This document shows, in pieces, positions 10,191-21,696 of a stretch of DNA of 64,000 bases. The stretch covers positions 87,175,129-87,239,128 of the forward strand of contig CM073592.1 in the NCBI GenBank assembly GCA_037074705.1. The letters are read 5' to 3'. The position numbers were made by a program, and so were the translations under genes. Source of the stretch: Zhengitettix transpicula. Its lineage: Eukaryota; Arthropoda; Insecta; Orthoptera; Tetrigidae. Numbering within the stretch: position 1 is the first letter of the stretch; each line of letters opens with the position of its first letter. Below the pieces are notes generated by a model, which saw only the letters and a program-made list of their open reading frames with translations, had not been told where the DNA came from and did no database searches.

Positions 10191-12932
10191 TAGTAAATTG
10201 CTAATAACAAAAACCAACATTTATGTTCCCAAGTTAATCAAACAAAGGAAATATTTTATTTTACTCAAACTTTCTTAATTCGAATAATTAAGATTGTATG
10301 ATCACAATAAAGTTTGTCAGTTGTAGTTGATTAATAAGTATAATAAAAAAACCTCAACTTTTCGTTCACACTATAGGACTTCATCGTGTGTATAATGTCG
10401 TAATTAATTACCATTAATTATTCCAAAAATATTTGCCATAATTTGAACGCTGTGAATTTTATGTTTCTTGTTAATAAATTAAAGCTGTCAAATTTTGCTG
10501 TGTTCATACATTTATAATTCTATTGATAGCAGATAAATATACCTATTAATTAAAGTTCGTTTGGGGATATTATGTAGAATTATAATAAGGTAAAAATAAA
10601 TACATAATGAATATTTCATTAACGAAGGATTAATTAATTTTCTGTGCTCCTATTCCTATTCTGCAAATGAAATTTTTATTACGTCAATTTACTTTCATAG
10701 TACAAAGTAAACGGTTAGCGGTTAATAGGTATTACCTGTATACATGAAATAAATATCTACGTCTATTATTTGTGCAATAATGTTTATTTAAAAACATAAT
10801 ACAGAATATAAGAAATAACGATTTGGGACTATCTAACTCGATAATACATAAAGTGGTAACAATTATCTCGAAAAATCCGGCTTATACGTACTATAGCTGT
10901 ATGGCAGCCATGTTTTTGCAAGTTTCACTACGAAATCAATTATTTTCAAACTTTTATACATTGAGACGAAAACCAAAGTAGGTTGATATTTGTAATTCTT
11001 TTTCCCTGCTTACATTCTGAATTCAAGCGGCCTCTCACGGCGTATGACCTTATTGAACATGTGCTTACACGTTTCTCCTATTAGAACTTTATGACCATGT
11101 CTAAATTATAACTCGTTGCACACTCGTATATATATTGTGTGATGAAACTTTAATCGTTAGATACAGTCTACGAAGTAGAGTATGAATATAAGTGCTGAAG
11201 AGTAATTTATATCCACCTCACGAACCACATTTAACGTGGCTAAATATAATCCATCAGGGAAAACCACAAAACATTCAAATAACATGTAAATAGCTGTTTT
11301 TGTAAAAAATTATGCACATATTAACACGTGAAAATCGTGCTCCACAATGTAACAGATATGAAATTACAAGATTAAAAATTATAATAATTAGAAACCGTTA
11401 ATTGATTAATTGCCGCGAGGCGCTTAAGACTACTTTAAAAGGAAGCGGTATTTCACTTAAATAAATTTAATAACAAAAGTGAACAATAAAATTCTAAAAA
11501 GTATTTGCAAGATTCGAATACTACAAATGAAATCAGAACTGCAAAATAACGAAAGACTTTCCTTCATACTGAAGGCAAATAACGGATATAAGAATAGAAT
11601 CTTTTGGAATAATGTTTTTGTAATCGGTTACTTTTTAAACGGAAACAAAATGACCAATATAATCTATATTTTTAAATAATAAGTTGTTAGGAAAATTATA
11701 TCTAAAATTTGTAACTATTACGGTTAATAAATTAACAAACTGGAAAATATGAGTTATATGACAAAAAATACTACAGAAACACATAGTAACTAAAATAATC
11801 TCAAAACAATATACCATTACTGAGCAACTAACGAAAATCAGAGGTCTCTGTTTGAATAATTAACTTTTGCCAAACTTCATTACTTTATGTTAATTGCGTT
11901 TTAACGAATGCAGCTTTGACAGTCACATAATTATTCGCTTTATCATTTTTAAACAGAATTTAAATTAATTTATCTTTTTAAATGTTTCGGATATGAAGGC
12001 TAATAGACAAATAAATTGTTTTAAAATACCTGGATATTATCAACCAAATGTTATTTAAATCATAATTCTTTCTGTCATCTATAACAAGAGTATTCCTGTG
12101 CTTGGAATCATGAAAATATCTTTCCACGTGAATTTTTTGCTGAATTATTCATACGCCTGATTTTTAACATACTAATTTGTATTCTGTCTATGATTTGTAG
12201 GACGTAATCATTTACGCTGCTTGCGTTAAGTGCTCCCACGCATACATTTAAGCACAACTGCACGCACCCTTTATTCTTAACGAAATAGAGTGATTTATAA
12301 GATCGCTTTTATCGGGTCTAAAAGAATGCATTTTTTCTTCCTCATTTCATATACAGTTCGAATTACGCTCATGAACCTCCCTGGACGAATTCCAGCAGCG
12401 ATTGTATAAGGGATTTGTAATCGATTTCGTTAGTCACACTCGTAATGTAATGCCTTTGTATACAAAGGAATCCCAGCGATCCGCTTGATCTCTAGAATTT
12501 AAATCTCCCGAAAGCTCCCGAAAGCTGGCGTACGACATGTCGTTTCTCAGAAAACTTTGTTTTTAATATTATGACTTTACAGTTTAAAACATTGTTTATA
12601 TTAGGATTATATAGAAAATAGCTTTTTTGATAAGTTTTCTAAGAATATTTTTATGTAAACCAAACCGACTTTAAACCTATTTATTTAGTGAATTCATATC
12701 AATTGGAATATCGCTTGAAAATGCTTGTTAAAGATGAAGTAATTTAAATGTTATTTGGCAGCCAATTTCAACACAAATATAAATTCCTTCGCTTATTTCC
12801 GACAATAATACTCATATAGCTCCGACAATATGTACGAAAATTGCCTACATTTTTTTATTATAACAATGAAACCATTATTCAGGTAATGACTTCACTATTC
12901 TTTCCTTTCGTATGTAATTTCTCTCTTTTCTT

Positions 12933-12934
<2 letters not shown>
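10191..12934. other. Long AT-rich stretch without a recognised feature
   Basis: About 2.7 kb with no coding frame bearing a family signature, no RNA gene and no copy of the repeat families found elsewhere. A local doublet of CTCCCGAAAG lies near 12507-12526. The open frames at 11479-11679 and 11635-11817 are low-complexity AT-rich sequence. Confidence 0.5.

Positions 12935-12974
<40 letters not shown>
12935..12974. repeat. (TA)n microsatellite
   Basis: TA run directly abutting the left end of LTR copy 2. Confidence 0.95.
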
Positions 12975-12977
<3 letters not shown>

Positions 12978-13579
12978 AAATGAATTTTACGCGTGTAAAA
13001 GTTAGAGTGTTATTAAAAAGAAAGAAAAATAATAAAATGTGCATTTAAAGTTAAAGATGATAGCCTAGTTTAGTTTTTTTTTTAAGTATTAGTTAGGTTG
13101 CAATTGTGTACTTCTGAAGCTACAGAGAATGCTGGTACCAGCCGAACAGTATGTAAGTAACAAAAACAAAAACTATGATAATATTGTAAACACTAATTAA
13201 CGGATAGAGTCAGATTTCGTTCGTTCGTTCGCTTTCTTCTAGTTTTATTTCATTAATCGACTTATTGTTTTAATTTTAAGCAAATAATATTTTGAATTGT
13301 TAATTAGTCAAATTATACTTTTATCGTGTCCTAATCATCAAACCCAGTAAAGTCCCTGAGGTGTTAAAATTTTAATTGTAATTGTTTTGATTCTTGAAAC
13401 CACGATTTGATAATAAATCATATTTTATTTGTCAATTATTGTTTAATCATTCACTTAATTAACGCCTATCTTTTTGATTAATATTTCATTTAATTCAAGG
13501 CTGTTAGTTGATTATTACATAAAATGGCTACCACAACGTGGGGCAAACTTAATTAAACGACAAATAATTAGTTGATTAT

Positions 13580-13583
<4 letters not shown>
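12975..13583 (+). mobile_element. LTR-like element in (TA)n, family 1 copy 2, with primer-site-like motif
   Basis: The element is flanked by (TA)n on both sides. It shares GCTGGTACCAGCCGAACAGT (13131-13150), TCAGATTTCGTTCG (13210) and CATCAAACCCAGTAAAG (about 13337) with the other copies, but it is shorter because most of the 5' half is missing. Uniquely, an LTR end (TTGATTATTACA, to 13519) is followed by ATGGCTACCACAACGTGGGG (13523-13542), which resembles the tRNA primer-binding region of LTR retrotransposons, and then by a second LTR-type end (GTTGATTATAACA, to 13583). This suggests remains of an LTR, a short internal leader and the end of another LTR. Confidence 0.75.

Positions 13584-13624
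<41 letters not shown>
13584..13624. repeat. (TA)n microsatellite
   Basis: TA run at the right end of LTR copy 2. Confidence 0.95.
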
Positions 13625-13626
<2 letters not shown>

Positions 13627-13776
13627 GTGTGAAATATATTAAGCAACTGATATTCGACTGTCACAAAGTATAAAACTGTCTTCTGAAGGAGGAAGATTAT
13701 ATCTGCGAAAGTTTGAATTGTTTATTGTCCAAAATGGAGACACCGCCCCCGAATATCAGAGAAGCCATAGATATAT

Positions 13777-13852
13777 TCTCTCTCTCCCCATCTCTCTCCC
13801 TCTCCCTCCCTCCCTCTCCCTCCCTCTCTCTGTGTGTGTGTTCTTCTTCTTC
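13777..13852. repeat. Polypyrimidine (CT)n/(CCCT)n tract followed by (GT)n
   Basis: Runs of CTCTCTCC and CCCTCC are followed by TGTGTGTGTG and TTCTTCTTC. The two open frames read through this tract (from about 13713) are low-complexity Leu/Ser/Pro strings and not genes. Confidence 0.9.
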
Positions 13853-13859
13853 ATACCAA

Positions 13860-15125
13860 TTATACGTACGTATAAAATATTTCGAAACTACGAATACACT
13901 TCAAAATTTCGATCGAATCTTACAGACTGTTTTGTTGTGATAATATAATACAGTGCGGAATATGTAACACAATATATGTATAATAAAAAGTAAGGGTAAA
14001 ATATTGAAACAAAAAGTTTCATAGTTTGGTGCTTGACCTTTTCGCAATATAATTATATTTGTCGTTTTAATATTAAATATAATCGTTTTTCTTAGTATTT
14101 AAATTTTGTACCGCTGCGTCTTGGGATGAAAAATTCCAGCTTTCAATTCATTATGGCGCATATATTGCCACATTATTACATATTATGTGTACATGCACAT
14201 TCAGTCATTCAAAATATAGTTTAGCTAAATATTTGAAATTTCAACATTTTACTCGTGTGTCGTTTTATTTACTACGTTCACCTGGAGAATACTACATTCT
14301 CGAGTTAACTTTATAATCGATTGCAGTTCGTTCTCAGTTTTTTTCCGTCGTAAACGGGTTTGGTGTGCAGGCACTCTGCTTGAATTTAGTCAGGGTTTTC
14401 ACCACGTCCGCTTATTAACATATTTCATTGGCCCACTTCTACGCCAGTTCTCTTCATCCGCCAAAAATTATACATCTAGAAGTATACTAAAGATTCTTGT
14501 GTAGCATAAACGTAGTCAGATATACACGTACAAAAATTCCTCTATAACGTCAAAATGCTACAATTGAAATCAATAAAATTTATGGTCTACATACTGAGTC
14601 ACGTTGAGCTGTTGCAGATTGGTTGGTGTTTCATTTAACAAGAAATTTATGCAGGCTACCTTGAAAAATTTATTTTACTACGTTATGATTTGACGATTAG
14701 GGCGTTGAAAATATTTTCTAAATAGTATATTTATTCTTCTCAGCCTTCCTATGTGTTTTACAGTATATAACACTAGATAATTGGTGTCCACACGCGCTAT
14801 TAAGTGAAACTTCAATGATATAATAATAGGAGCTATGTAATTAAAAAAACAGAAGTATTTATAAATATATTTATCGTTGTGATGATTGCATTAGTTGACA
14901 CCCGATTTAAAAATACAATACAATAAAATCCATTACCCTGCAATTTTACGTTTACAATTTTATAAATATAAAATATATTTTTATGTATTTATTCATCAGC
15001 ATCATTACTTCATCCAAATTTAAATATTAAGTAATTTATTATTTTTGCTAAAATATATTAAAAAATTTTAGAAAAAGAAGAAGAATTACGATATTGAATT
15101 TAATTGTTATTGTAAACTTTACATC
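13860..15125. other. AT-rich DNA without a recognised feature
   Basis: No coding frame, RNA or repeat recognised. Confidence 0.5.
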
Positions 15126-15129
15126 AATA

Positions 15130-15262
15130 GAGGTGATAGAAGGGTTGAAAATGGGGAGAAAGGTAACACAGCTTAACTAGGAGTCCTGGTTATAGTTCAA
15201 GAATCCTATCGTCCATTTGTCGAAATGTAATGAAGAAAAAAGCCTATAGAAACCAGGTTCAG
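15130..15262 (-). mobile_element. Old, diverged fragment of family A
   Basis: Blocks such as TAGAAGGGTTGAAAATGGGG, CTTAACTAGGAGTCCTGG, TTCAAGAATCCTATCG and the later 'gaaATGtAATGaaGaAAAAaGCCTATAGAAACC' pattern align in order with the tail half of family A. Many substitutions separate it from the fresh copies next door, so it is much older. Confidence 0.6.
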
Positions 15263-15411
15263 GTATATTTGAGAATGTGTGTGAAGGGAATATCGGAATC
15301 GAATGTGTCACTAGCAAGTTTTAAAAAAAATGGGAGCGGTTATCAACTCTCGCAGGTGAACCTTTTTCTCTTTCTCGTTCTTGAACTAAGGTTGATGAGT
15401 GATTTATACTG

Positions 15412-15976
15412 GTCTGCGAGGGCTATTCTCTCGCAGGCAGTACCGGCGAGGTATATTCTCTCGCAGGCAGAACCTTGTAGGAGAGATATGATGGAGCTAC
15501 CTTTGGAGATGCCTTTTCCTCTCCGTTTTTTAACTAAGGTTCCCACGAGCCGAGGCACCTCGGCCTGTTCTGAGAGGTGTATGTTCCGGGGTCACAGACC
15601 TTGGGCATACGGTAAGAGTTGTCCGCTATTCCCATTGTAATAGTCGGCCAGCTGCCTCCTAAACTGGTCGAGACACGTAGAAGGGAATGCTGCGTCCCCA
15701 CAGCAAACTCCTCTCCCGCTATCGGAAGGTCGTGGGACAAGTACCCAATGCCCGACCTACCTGATGCAGGTTTTTCTAGGGTTTGCCCTGCATTTCTTTA
15801 GGCGAATGTCGGGTAGCCCTAGTTAACCCTTGGCTACCTTCCTCTACCTTTCCACATACCCCATTTGAAATCCCTTCCTCTACCTTTCCACATACCCCAT
15901 TTGAAATCCCTTCCTATGCTTTTAAAGGGGAGTTGCCACCATGTGAATTACCCTCATGTAGCCTGTTACCTAAAAA
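15412..15976 (+). mobile_element. Family A retroposon, copy 3
   Basis: The head is CTGCGAGGGCTATTCTCTCG with a second CTCTCGCAGGCAG unit. It is followed by AACTAAGGTTCCCACGAGCC, the CCCATTGTAATAGTCGGCC block and the pyrimidine-rich tail block, ending in CCTGTTACCTAAAAAAAA. A 36-bp unit within the tail half (CCTTCCTCTACCTTTCCACA and on) is present twice in tandem at 15838-15909. Open frames across it (such as 15230-15640) are repeat-derived. Confidence 0.85.
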
Positions 15977-16390
15977 AAATTGAACTAAGGTTCCCACAAG
16001 CCGAGGCACCAATGTTCAGTTTTGAGAAGTGTTCGTTCCGGGGTCGCAGACCTTTACAAAACGGTAAGAGTTGTGCGGTATTCCTTTTGGAATAGTTGGG
16101 AAAATTGTCTCCTAAACTGGACTAGACACGGAGAAGGGAATGCTGCGTCCCCACAGCAAACCCCTCTCCCGTCATCAGAATGGCGTGGGACAAGTACCCA
16201 ATGCCCGACCAACCTGATTGAAATTTTCTAGTATTTGTCCTCATCACTTTTGAATGCCGGGTAGCATCTTTAAATTCTAGCCCGGTGGCCCTAGTTAACC
16301 CTTGACGACCTTTCTCTATCCTTCCGCATCCCTCCTTTCAGTCCGTTTCCTCTAAGAGGCTATGTGGATTACCCTATATAAAGCCTACCA
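15977..16390 (+). mobile_element. Family A retroposon, copy 4, head-to-tail after copy 3
   Basis: It starts TTGAACTAAGGTTCCCACAA directly after the A run of copy 3 and carries the complete body of the short form. The tail is diverged (GTGGATTACCCTATATAAAG) and lacks the usual TGTTGCCCTAAA end. It may have inserted in the poly(A) of copy 3. Confidence 0.8.
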
Positions 16391-17040
16391 ACTTCTTCTT
16401 CTTCTTCATAGCACGATAGACTAAAAGAATGTGGCAAATTAATATTCTATTAACAATGGAACGTATAGAATAGTCAGTGGAAATGGTAAAAAGTTTTAAT
16501 GTTATTAGATTTAGATTATCAACAAAGTAGAGCAATGATATATTAGGAACTAGTGTGATGACAATAATATTCATTGCGGACACACAAGGAAACGCGGTAT
16601 GTATACGCCAAATGTGAATAATTCAAGTTGAAACGAATGAAGAAATAAAAATAATGCATGAATGAGGAAAGTTTAAACTTAGTAACATACCGATATCAGT
16701 CTATACAAAAATGATGATGGTGAAGTAGTATATTAAAAATATAATAGTGATTCTTTAAATTCTTGTAATTTGAGTATTCAATCTCTGCAAATATAAAATA
16801 TTTTATTAATGAGCGAAAACTGTTTTTTCGAATCTGTTGCAAGAACCAGTTTATACAGTACATTAAAAAGATAGTAGTGATACATTAAATTGAAATGAAA
16901 ATATAATACATCTCTTTTAAAATATTATGATTAGATAAATTACCCAAATGAAGTAATGGTGTAAATACAACACAACGTTTATTGAAAGTTTGTTCCATTC
17001 ATTAGGTAATTAAAAACGCATTTAAAATATCAATAATTAA
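16391..17040. other. AT-rich DNA without a recognised feature
   Basis: Nothing recognised apart from short low-complexity tracts such as CTTCTTCTTCTTC at the start. Confidence 0.5.
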
Positions 17041-17049
17041 CAGATATAC

Positions 17050-17620
17050 TAATAATCTTTCCTTCTTGATAAAAAACCACAAAGGCCCACTTTACAACTT
17101 AGCAAACATTGTGCGGTTTACAAAATTTCTTGCTCTAATAGTAATTCCTGCTACATTGGGCAAACAAAACGTTCATATAATAATTGTGTCCAGAAAAAAG
17201 TGTCTAATGTCAAACTCCACAACGATAAACAAACTTTATTCTCCAAACATATCAATTCAAAACAATAATTTGATTGGTAAAGAAGCAAAGATCTTAGAAA
17301 TTCAGACCAGGTACCATTCCAGAATTATAAAACAAAAGCTTAATACAAAATCCAACATCACAGCAATTAATGTACAAACTGAAACTATGGAACTCAACAA
17401 TAGCTATGATTCTGTATTGTTAAGATAACCCTTTTACTTTTCCATTTTCATTGCATTTTGCTTCGCTTTTGAGCTTCTTAACTTAATTTCGTGGCTGTGT
17501 TGCTTCTGTCTGTTGGGTTTTTAATCACCTGGCGAAAGGTGCAAAGTTTCAAGAAACGTTGTGTGGTATTTATAGCATCACTTCATTTTTTCTGTCATTT
17601 TACCTAATTATGATATATCA
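17050..17620 (+). mobile_element. 3' end of a Penelope-like retroelement
   Basis: A GIY-YIG coding relic is followed by about 100 bp of non-coding sequence and the tail CACCTGGCGAAAGGTGCAAA, AGAAACGTTGTGTGGTATTT and ATAGCATCAC (17527-17581). This links the tail motif to the Penelope group and identifies the detached tails elsewhere in the window. Confidence 0.75.
17066..17428 (+). pseudogene. Penelope-like GIY-YIG endonuclease relic
   Basis: An alternative frame within the stretch reads VYKISCSNSNSCYIGQTKRS and then FSKHINS. It matches the GIY-YIG core VYkIxCxxC...CYIGQTkRS and the later EHI motif. Downstream the frame shifts and stops appear in this reading (FDW, stop, RSKD). Another frame carries a 120-codon open run ending INVQTETMELNNSYDSVLLR, which is likely the real C-terminus after a frameshift. 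Loss of a single frame means it is not functional. No reverse-transcriptase part is visible upstream. Confidence 0.7.
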
Positions 17621-17928
17621 ATTTATTGCAATTATAGTATCCAATTGTCAGGAAATATATAATATTTAATTAAGGATCTGTTTCCTCGAAACTGTTGCGA
17701 ATACTACTTTATACGCACAAGTGGGGTAATAATATAAATGTTTAGTAAAAATTGACCATGTATCAATGGAAAAATTGTCGAGAACTGACTTAATAATGTT
17801 ATTATTTAAGAAATAAACTATTTCAGCTTAATGATTCCAGTATCTGGTACACGTAAATGAATTAGTGGAATCTATTAGTAATCATAGACTCTAGGGGAGA
17901 ATACAGATAAAATTGTGTACAGAATAAA
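17621..17928. other. AT-rich DNA without a recognised feature
   Basis: Nothing recognised. Confidence 0.5.
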
Positions 17929-18159
17929 CTAATCGAGAAAAGTGGTATGATATCTCATAGCTGAGGACCTCTGTTCATCAACGGCCGAATCCGATATGGG
18001 GGAAGAGTTAATGGATGCCAGCTCAATTCCGTCGCCGGTTATCAGGACCGATGGCGGAAATCCTGATTGAGGTTTCCGTGATCCAACACTAATCGCCGCA
18101 GCCGAATTGTTAAACACAGCCCCAATCAGGCTACATCCCTTTCTAACGCCAGCTAGCAT
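17929..18159 (-). CDS. Unrecognised 76-codon open frame with coding-like composition
   Basis: The frame runs from MLAGVRKGCSLIGAVFNN to HTTFLD and lies in a stretch clearly richer in G+C than its surroundings. Its amino-acid make-up (Ser/Ala/Ile/Gly) is not low-complexity. There is an in-frame stop four codons upstream of the ATG. I recognise no family and see no convincing splice sites at either end. It could be a small exon, a gene relic or chance. Confidence 0.25.
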   Translation of the reverse strand: MLAGVRKGCSLIGAVFNNSAAAISVGSRKPQSGFPPSVLITGDGIELASINSSPISDSAVDEQRSSAMRYHTTFLD

Positions 18160-18710
18160 ATCAGGATATCAGACACGCACTGCAACTGTAATAAGCTCGA
18201 GAGCTCTGGACACGGACACTTAGAAACCAACAGGCAGGTTTTATCTTCAATTTAAAAACTGGATGTCACTGAACAAACATAGGATAAATGTAAATATTGA
18301 ATCGTCTGAAAATTCATTGACATAATTTCCTTCAACAAAGCGGAATACGCTTATTTTATGGGAGAAGGAATCCATTTAATATTCCATTTGTGTGCTTGAT
18401 GGATGAGAGATAAAAGGTTAATCTGGCTTCAGTTGCACGTTGGATATGAAAGGAAATTGTACCAGTGAAAGTGATACGACCCATTAAACACGCTTTTCGG
18501 ATTAACGGAATTTGGAAAAAAAAGAATTATATGGGCTCTCCATATTACCTATTTTCTTCCCACCACTTTTAAGCACCAACAGTTCTCTAATTCATACAAT
18601 CAAACTACAAGTGTAAATAAACTGTCTCGGATATACATACTTAAATACCATTACTATACACAAATATCGAAGCACCAGCAACTAACACAACGATAAGTAA
18701 ACCTGAAATT
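18160..18710. other. No recognised feature
   Basis: Moderately AT-rich unique sequence with no gene or repeat recognised. Confidence 0.45.
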
Positions 18711-18721
18711 TCTAAGTTTGG

Positions 18722-19259
18722 TTTTTTTTTAAGGTACCAGGCTACACGAGGGCAATCCACACGGTGGCAACTCCCATTAAATAGAATAGGAAGAGATTTG
18801 AAAGGGGGGATGTGGAAGGGTAGAGGAAGGTATCCAAGGGTTAACTAGGGCCCCCGAGCTATGGTTTAAGGATCCTACCCGGCAATTCGCCGGGATGCAG
18901 GGATAACCCTAGAAAAACGTGCATCAGGTAGGTCGGGCATTTGGTACTTGTCCCACGCCCTTCCGGAGGCGGGAGAGGGGTTTTATGTTGGGTCGCAGCT
19001 TTCCCCTCACCGTGGCTTGACCGGTTTAGGAGGCAGCTCGCCGACTATTCCAATAGGAATAGCGGACAACTTTTACCGTATGCCCAAGGTCTCGACCCCC
19101 GTACATACACCTCTCAAAACAGGCCGAGGTGCCTCGACATGTGCAAACCTTAGTTCAAAAACCCGAGAGATGTGAAGGCATCCCCAACGGTAGCCTCCTC
19201 CAGAGCTCTCTGGGAAGGTTTGCCTGCGAAAGAATCCTCTCGCAGGCTTCCTTGGTCTC
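18722..19259 (-). mobile_element. Family A retroposon, copy 5 (near full length)
   Basis: The T run and AAGGTACCAGGCTACACG mark the tail at the left. The head at the right includes CCTGCGAAAGAATCCTCTCG and CAGGCTTCCTT. Flanks CTAAGTTTGG (18712-18721) and CTAAGATGGG (19260-19269) match at 8 of 10 bases and may be an eroded target duplication. The next copy lies 38 bp away in the opposite orientation. Confidence 0.85.
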
Positions 19260-19297
19260 CTAAGATGGGTTAACAATGATTCATACTAAATGAAAGT

Positions 19298-19728
19298 TTT
19301 TGAACTAAGGTTCCCACAAGCCGAGGCACGTCGGAGTGTTCTGAGAGGTGTATGTTCCGGGGTCACAGAACTTTGGGCATACGGTAAGAGTTGTCCGCTA
19401 TTCCCATTGGAATAGTCGGCAATCTGCCTCCTAAACTAGTCGTGGCACGGAGAAGGGAATGCTGCGTTCCCACAGCAAACTCCCACTATCGGAAGGGCGT
19501 GGGACAAATACCCAATGCCCGACATACCTGATGCAGGTCTTTCTAGGGTTTTCCCTGCATTTCTTTAGGCGAATGCCAGGTAGGATCCTTAAAATATAGC
19601 CCGGGGGCCCTAGTAACCCTTGGCTACCTTCCTCTACCCTTCCGCATACCCCCTTTCAAATCTCTTCCTATGTTTTAAGGGGAGTTGCCCAACGTTGATT
19701 ACCCTCATGTTGCCTGTTGCCCTAAAAA
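19298..19728 (+). mobile_element. Family A retroposon, copy 6, with perfect target duplication
   Basis: It starts TTTTGAACTAAGGTTCCCAC and ends TGTTGCCCTAAAAA. The flanks AAATGAAAGT at 19288-19297 and 19729-19738 are identical over 10 bases. This gives a clean definition of the short form (about 430 bp) and shows insertion by retroposition. The same start point recurs in the copies at 15977 and 33742. Confidence 0.92.
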
Positions 19729-19739
19729 AAATGAAAGTA

Positions 19740-20006
19740 ATTTTTGAAATGTCACCGAATAATTGTTTGTGTGTGAATAAGAAAACAAATACGATTTTTT
19801 TGTAGGCTTAGATACACGCAATAATGATTGATCTTATTCGTTAATGCCAATTACATTAATAATAAGAATAACATATTGGTGAGAGAGGTAAGAAGCAGGC
19901 ACTAACATTGTAGAGTGAAGCGGTGGGTGATATGTTTGCCCGAGAGTATCCGACAGACTTAAACGTACAATATCTGAAACTTTAATAGACAAGAACATTG
20001 AAAGAG
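19740..20006. other. No recognised feature
   Basis: Unique sequence. Its last 13 bases form the left target duplication of the SINE that follows. Confidence 0.5.
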
Positions 20007-20172
20007 CCGACCCCTTGTGGTGTAGGGGTCAGCGTCCCGGTTTCCGATCCCGGGGCAAGTCTGTTTGTATGTGTGAGACAAACTCTCGGCAAATCAGTCT
20101 CCCGACTATAAAAAATGATTTCCCATACTGAGTCGTTAGTAACGACTGTAAATAAATCAATATTTTAAAAAA
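20007..20172 (+). mobile_element. tRNA-derived SINE, copy 1 (internal deletion)
   Basis: It starts CCGACCCCTTGTGGTGTAGG, where TGGTGTAGGGG resembles an A box. It continues with GGTTTCCGATCCC as a weak B box, a body with GACAAACTCTCGGCAAATCA, and a GACTGTAAATAAATCAATAT tail ending in A's. Compared with the copy at 29303 it lacks about 20 bp between the two boxes. The target duplication AACATTGAAAGAG is perfect over 13 bases (19994-20006 and 20173-20185). Confidence 0.92.
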
Positions 20173-20185
20173 AACATTGAAAGAG

Positions 20186-20546
20186 GAAAGACGGTGTCAG
20201 ATAATTATTAACTAGAAATTAGTTTAATTCTTAGGTAGTGATAAGTAGGCAGAGACGACGTGAAGTAATGATAATCATACGTTCCGGAGATGGCACAATT
20301 TTGTTAATCCTGAAATAGTTCAGAAAATAAGAATGAAAATCGAGAACAATCACAACCAAAGGATCGTTTTGTGGATCTGTTATTATGGAAGGTCAGAACT
20401 TAGAATGAGTTGAAATTATAATTTATATTAAATATTATTTTATATTAAGTATATGTTTGTGTGGTTGAGTTTGTCCCCCTCCTCTAAGGGGTTAGGGTAT
20501 CGTTTAGTAAAAAGTCATAATTAAATTGTCAAAAATTTTAATAAAT
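20186..20546. other. No recognised feature
   Basis: AT-rich unique sequence. Confidence 0.45.
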
Positions 20547-20620
20547 GATGATATCTTGTGTGGTATTTATATCATTAATTAATTTTATCTGTCATTTTGC
20601 TATTTTATTTAATTGTTATA
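20547..20620 (+). mobile_element. Penelope-type tail fragment
   Basis: CTTGTGTGGTATTTATATCA and the following TCTGTCATTTTGCTATTTTA match the stretch that follows GAAACG in the tails at 17.5, 24.0 and 35.2 kb. The hammerhead-like core upstream is absent. Confidence 0.5.
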
Positions 20621-21696
20621 TTATAAATACGGACATATTCTACTTTACTTTCAATTATGTTCTAACATTATTTTTTCGGTTTTCTTCTGTAAACTACGCG
20701 CCGGTTTTCAATTTCGCGAAACTATAAATTAACGTAGAAACGCAATCCTAGTCGTCATTATATGAAATTATCTACCTGAACAGACATTGGAGACGGCGGA
20801 TAATTAATATAAATTATCTGAATAAACTTTTGTTAGTAGCAGCATTGTTTGACAGAGTGAGATTTAATAACGTAAGAGAATTAATAATAAAAAATAATTT
20901 TACAAGGTCTGCTTTTATAAATCTTTTATTTTATCATTATTTATTATATTTATTTTGAAGTTTCCCAACTTCGGATAATTTAATTATTTGCTACAAATAA
21001 CTAAGCTATTAGGAGAATTTTTATATCAGCGCAAAAAATAAAGAGTTTAATTGATTAGTTAATTATGAAACCCTTTTCGTCTAGTGAGACAAATTATTAA
21101 CTACTGCAAAGCTTTTCTGATATATACGTAAGTCATTCATGTCAGTCACAGAGTCGCCTATTCCGATTTTCTACTCCTGACTGATAAGTTTCCCACTTCT
21201 GATACACACCAATTTTATCACCCACTAAGCTGAAAAAAAACCCTTAAAATTTGTTCACCAAAGCTGTACCAATGAACGCAAAATGAAATATTTCAGTTGT
21301 TATAAAACAATAGGATACCATAGCTCCTTACCATATTTTACGCACAACGTAAATGTAATGTAGAGCAATATTATTTCAGAGTTTTACATACGTAATAAAA
21401 AGTTACGGCACTACAATTCGAATAGTTGGAAAACAGAAAGCAGAATAAATCATACTTTACCATGTGACACACTGAGCTGGAGATAACAAAATTAACTTAT
21501 ATTTATTAAGAACTTGTAAATAAATCCGAGAAATTACAATATATAGAAAGCAGTGTTTGTACACTGAAGAAAATTACGTTGAAATTTTGAAAGCTCTTAT
21601 ATTGAACTTATTTTTACAATTATAAAATTATATTTCTTTTTTAATTATAAATATTAAAAACACCAGGTAAAAAATTTATTATCTTATTTAAAACGC
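20621..21696. other. AT-rich DNA without a recognised feature
   Basis: No coding frame or repeat family recognised. Confidence 0.45.

Noticed and set aside
13713..13948. Two overlapping frames with Leu/Ser/Pro runs
   Set aside because: They come from the CT-rich low-complexity tract.
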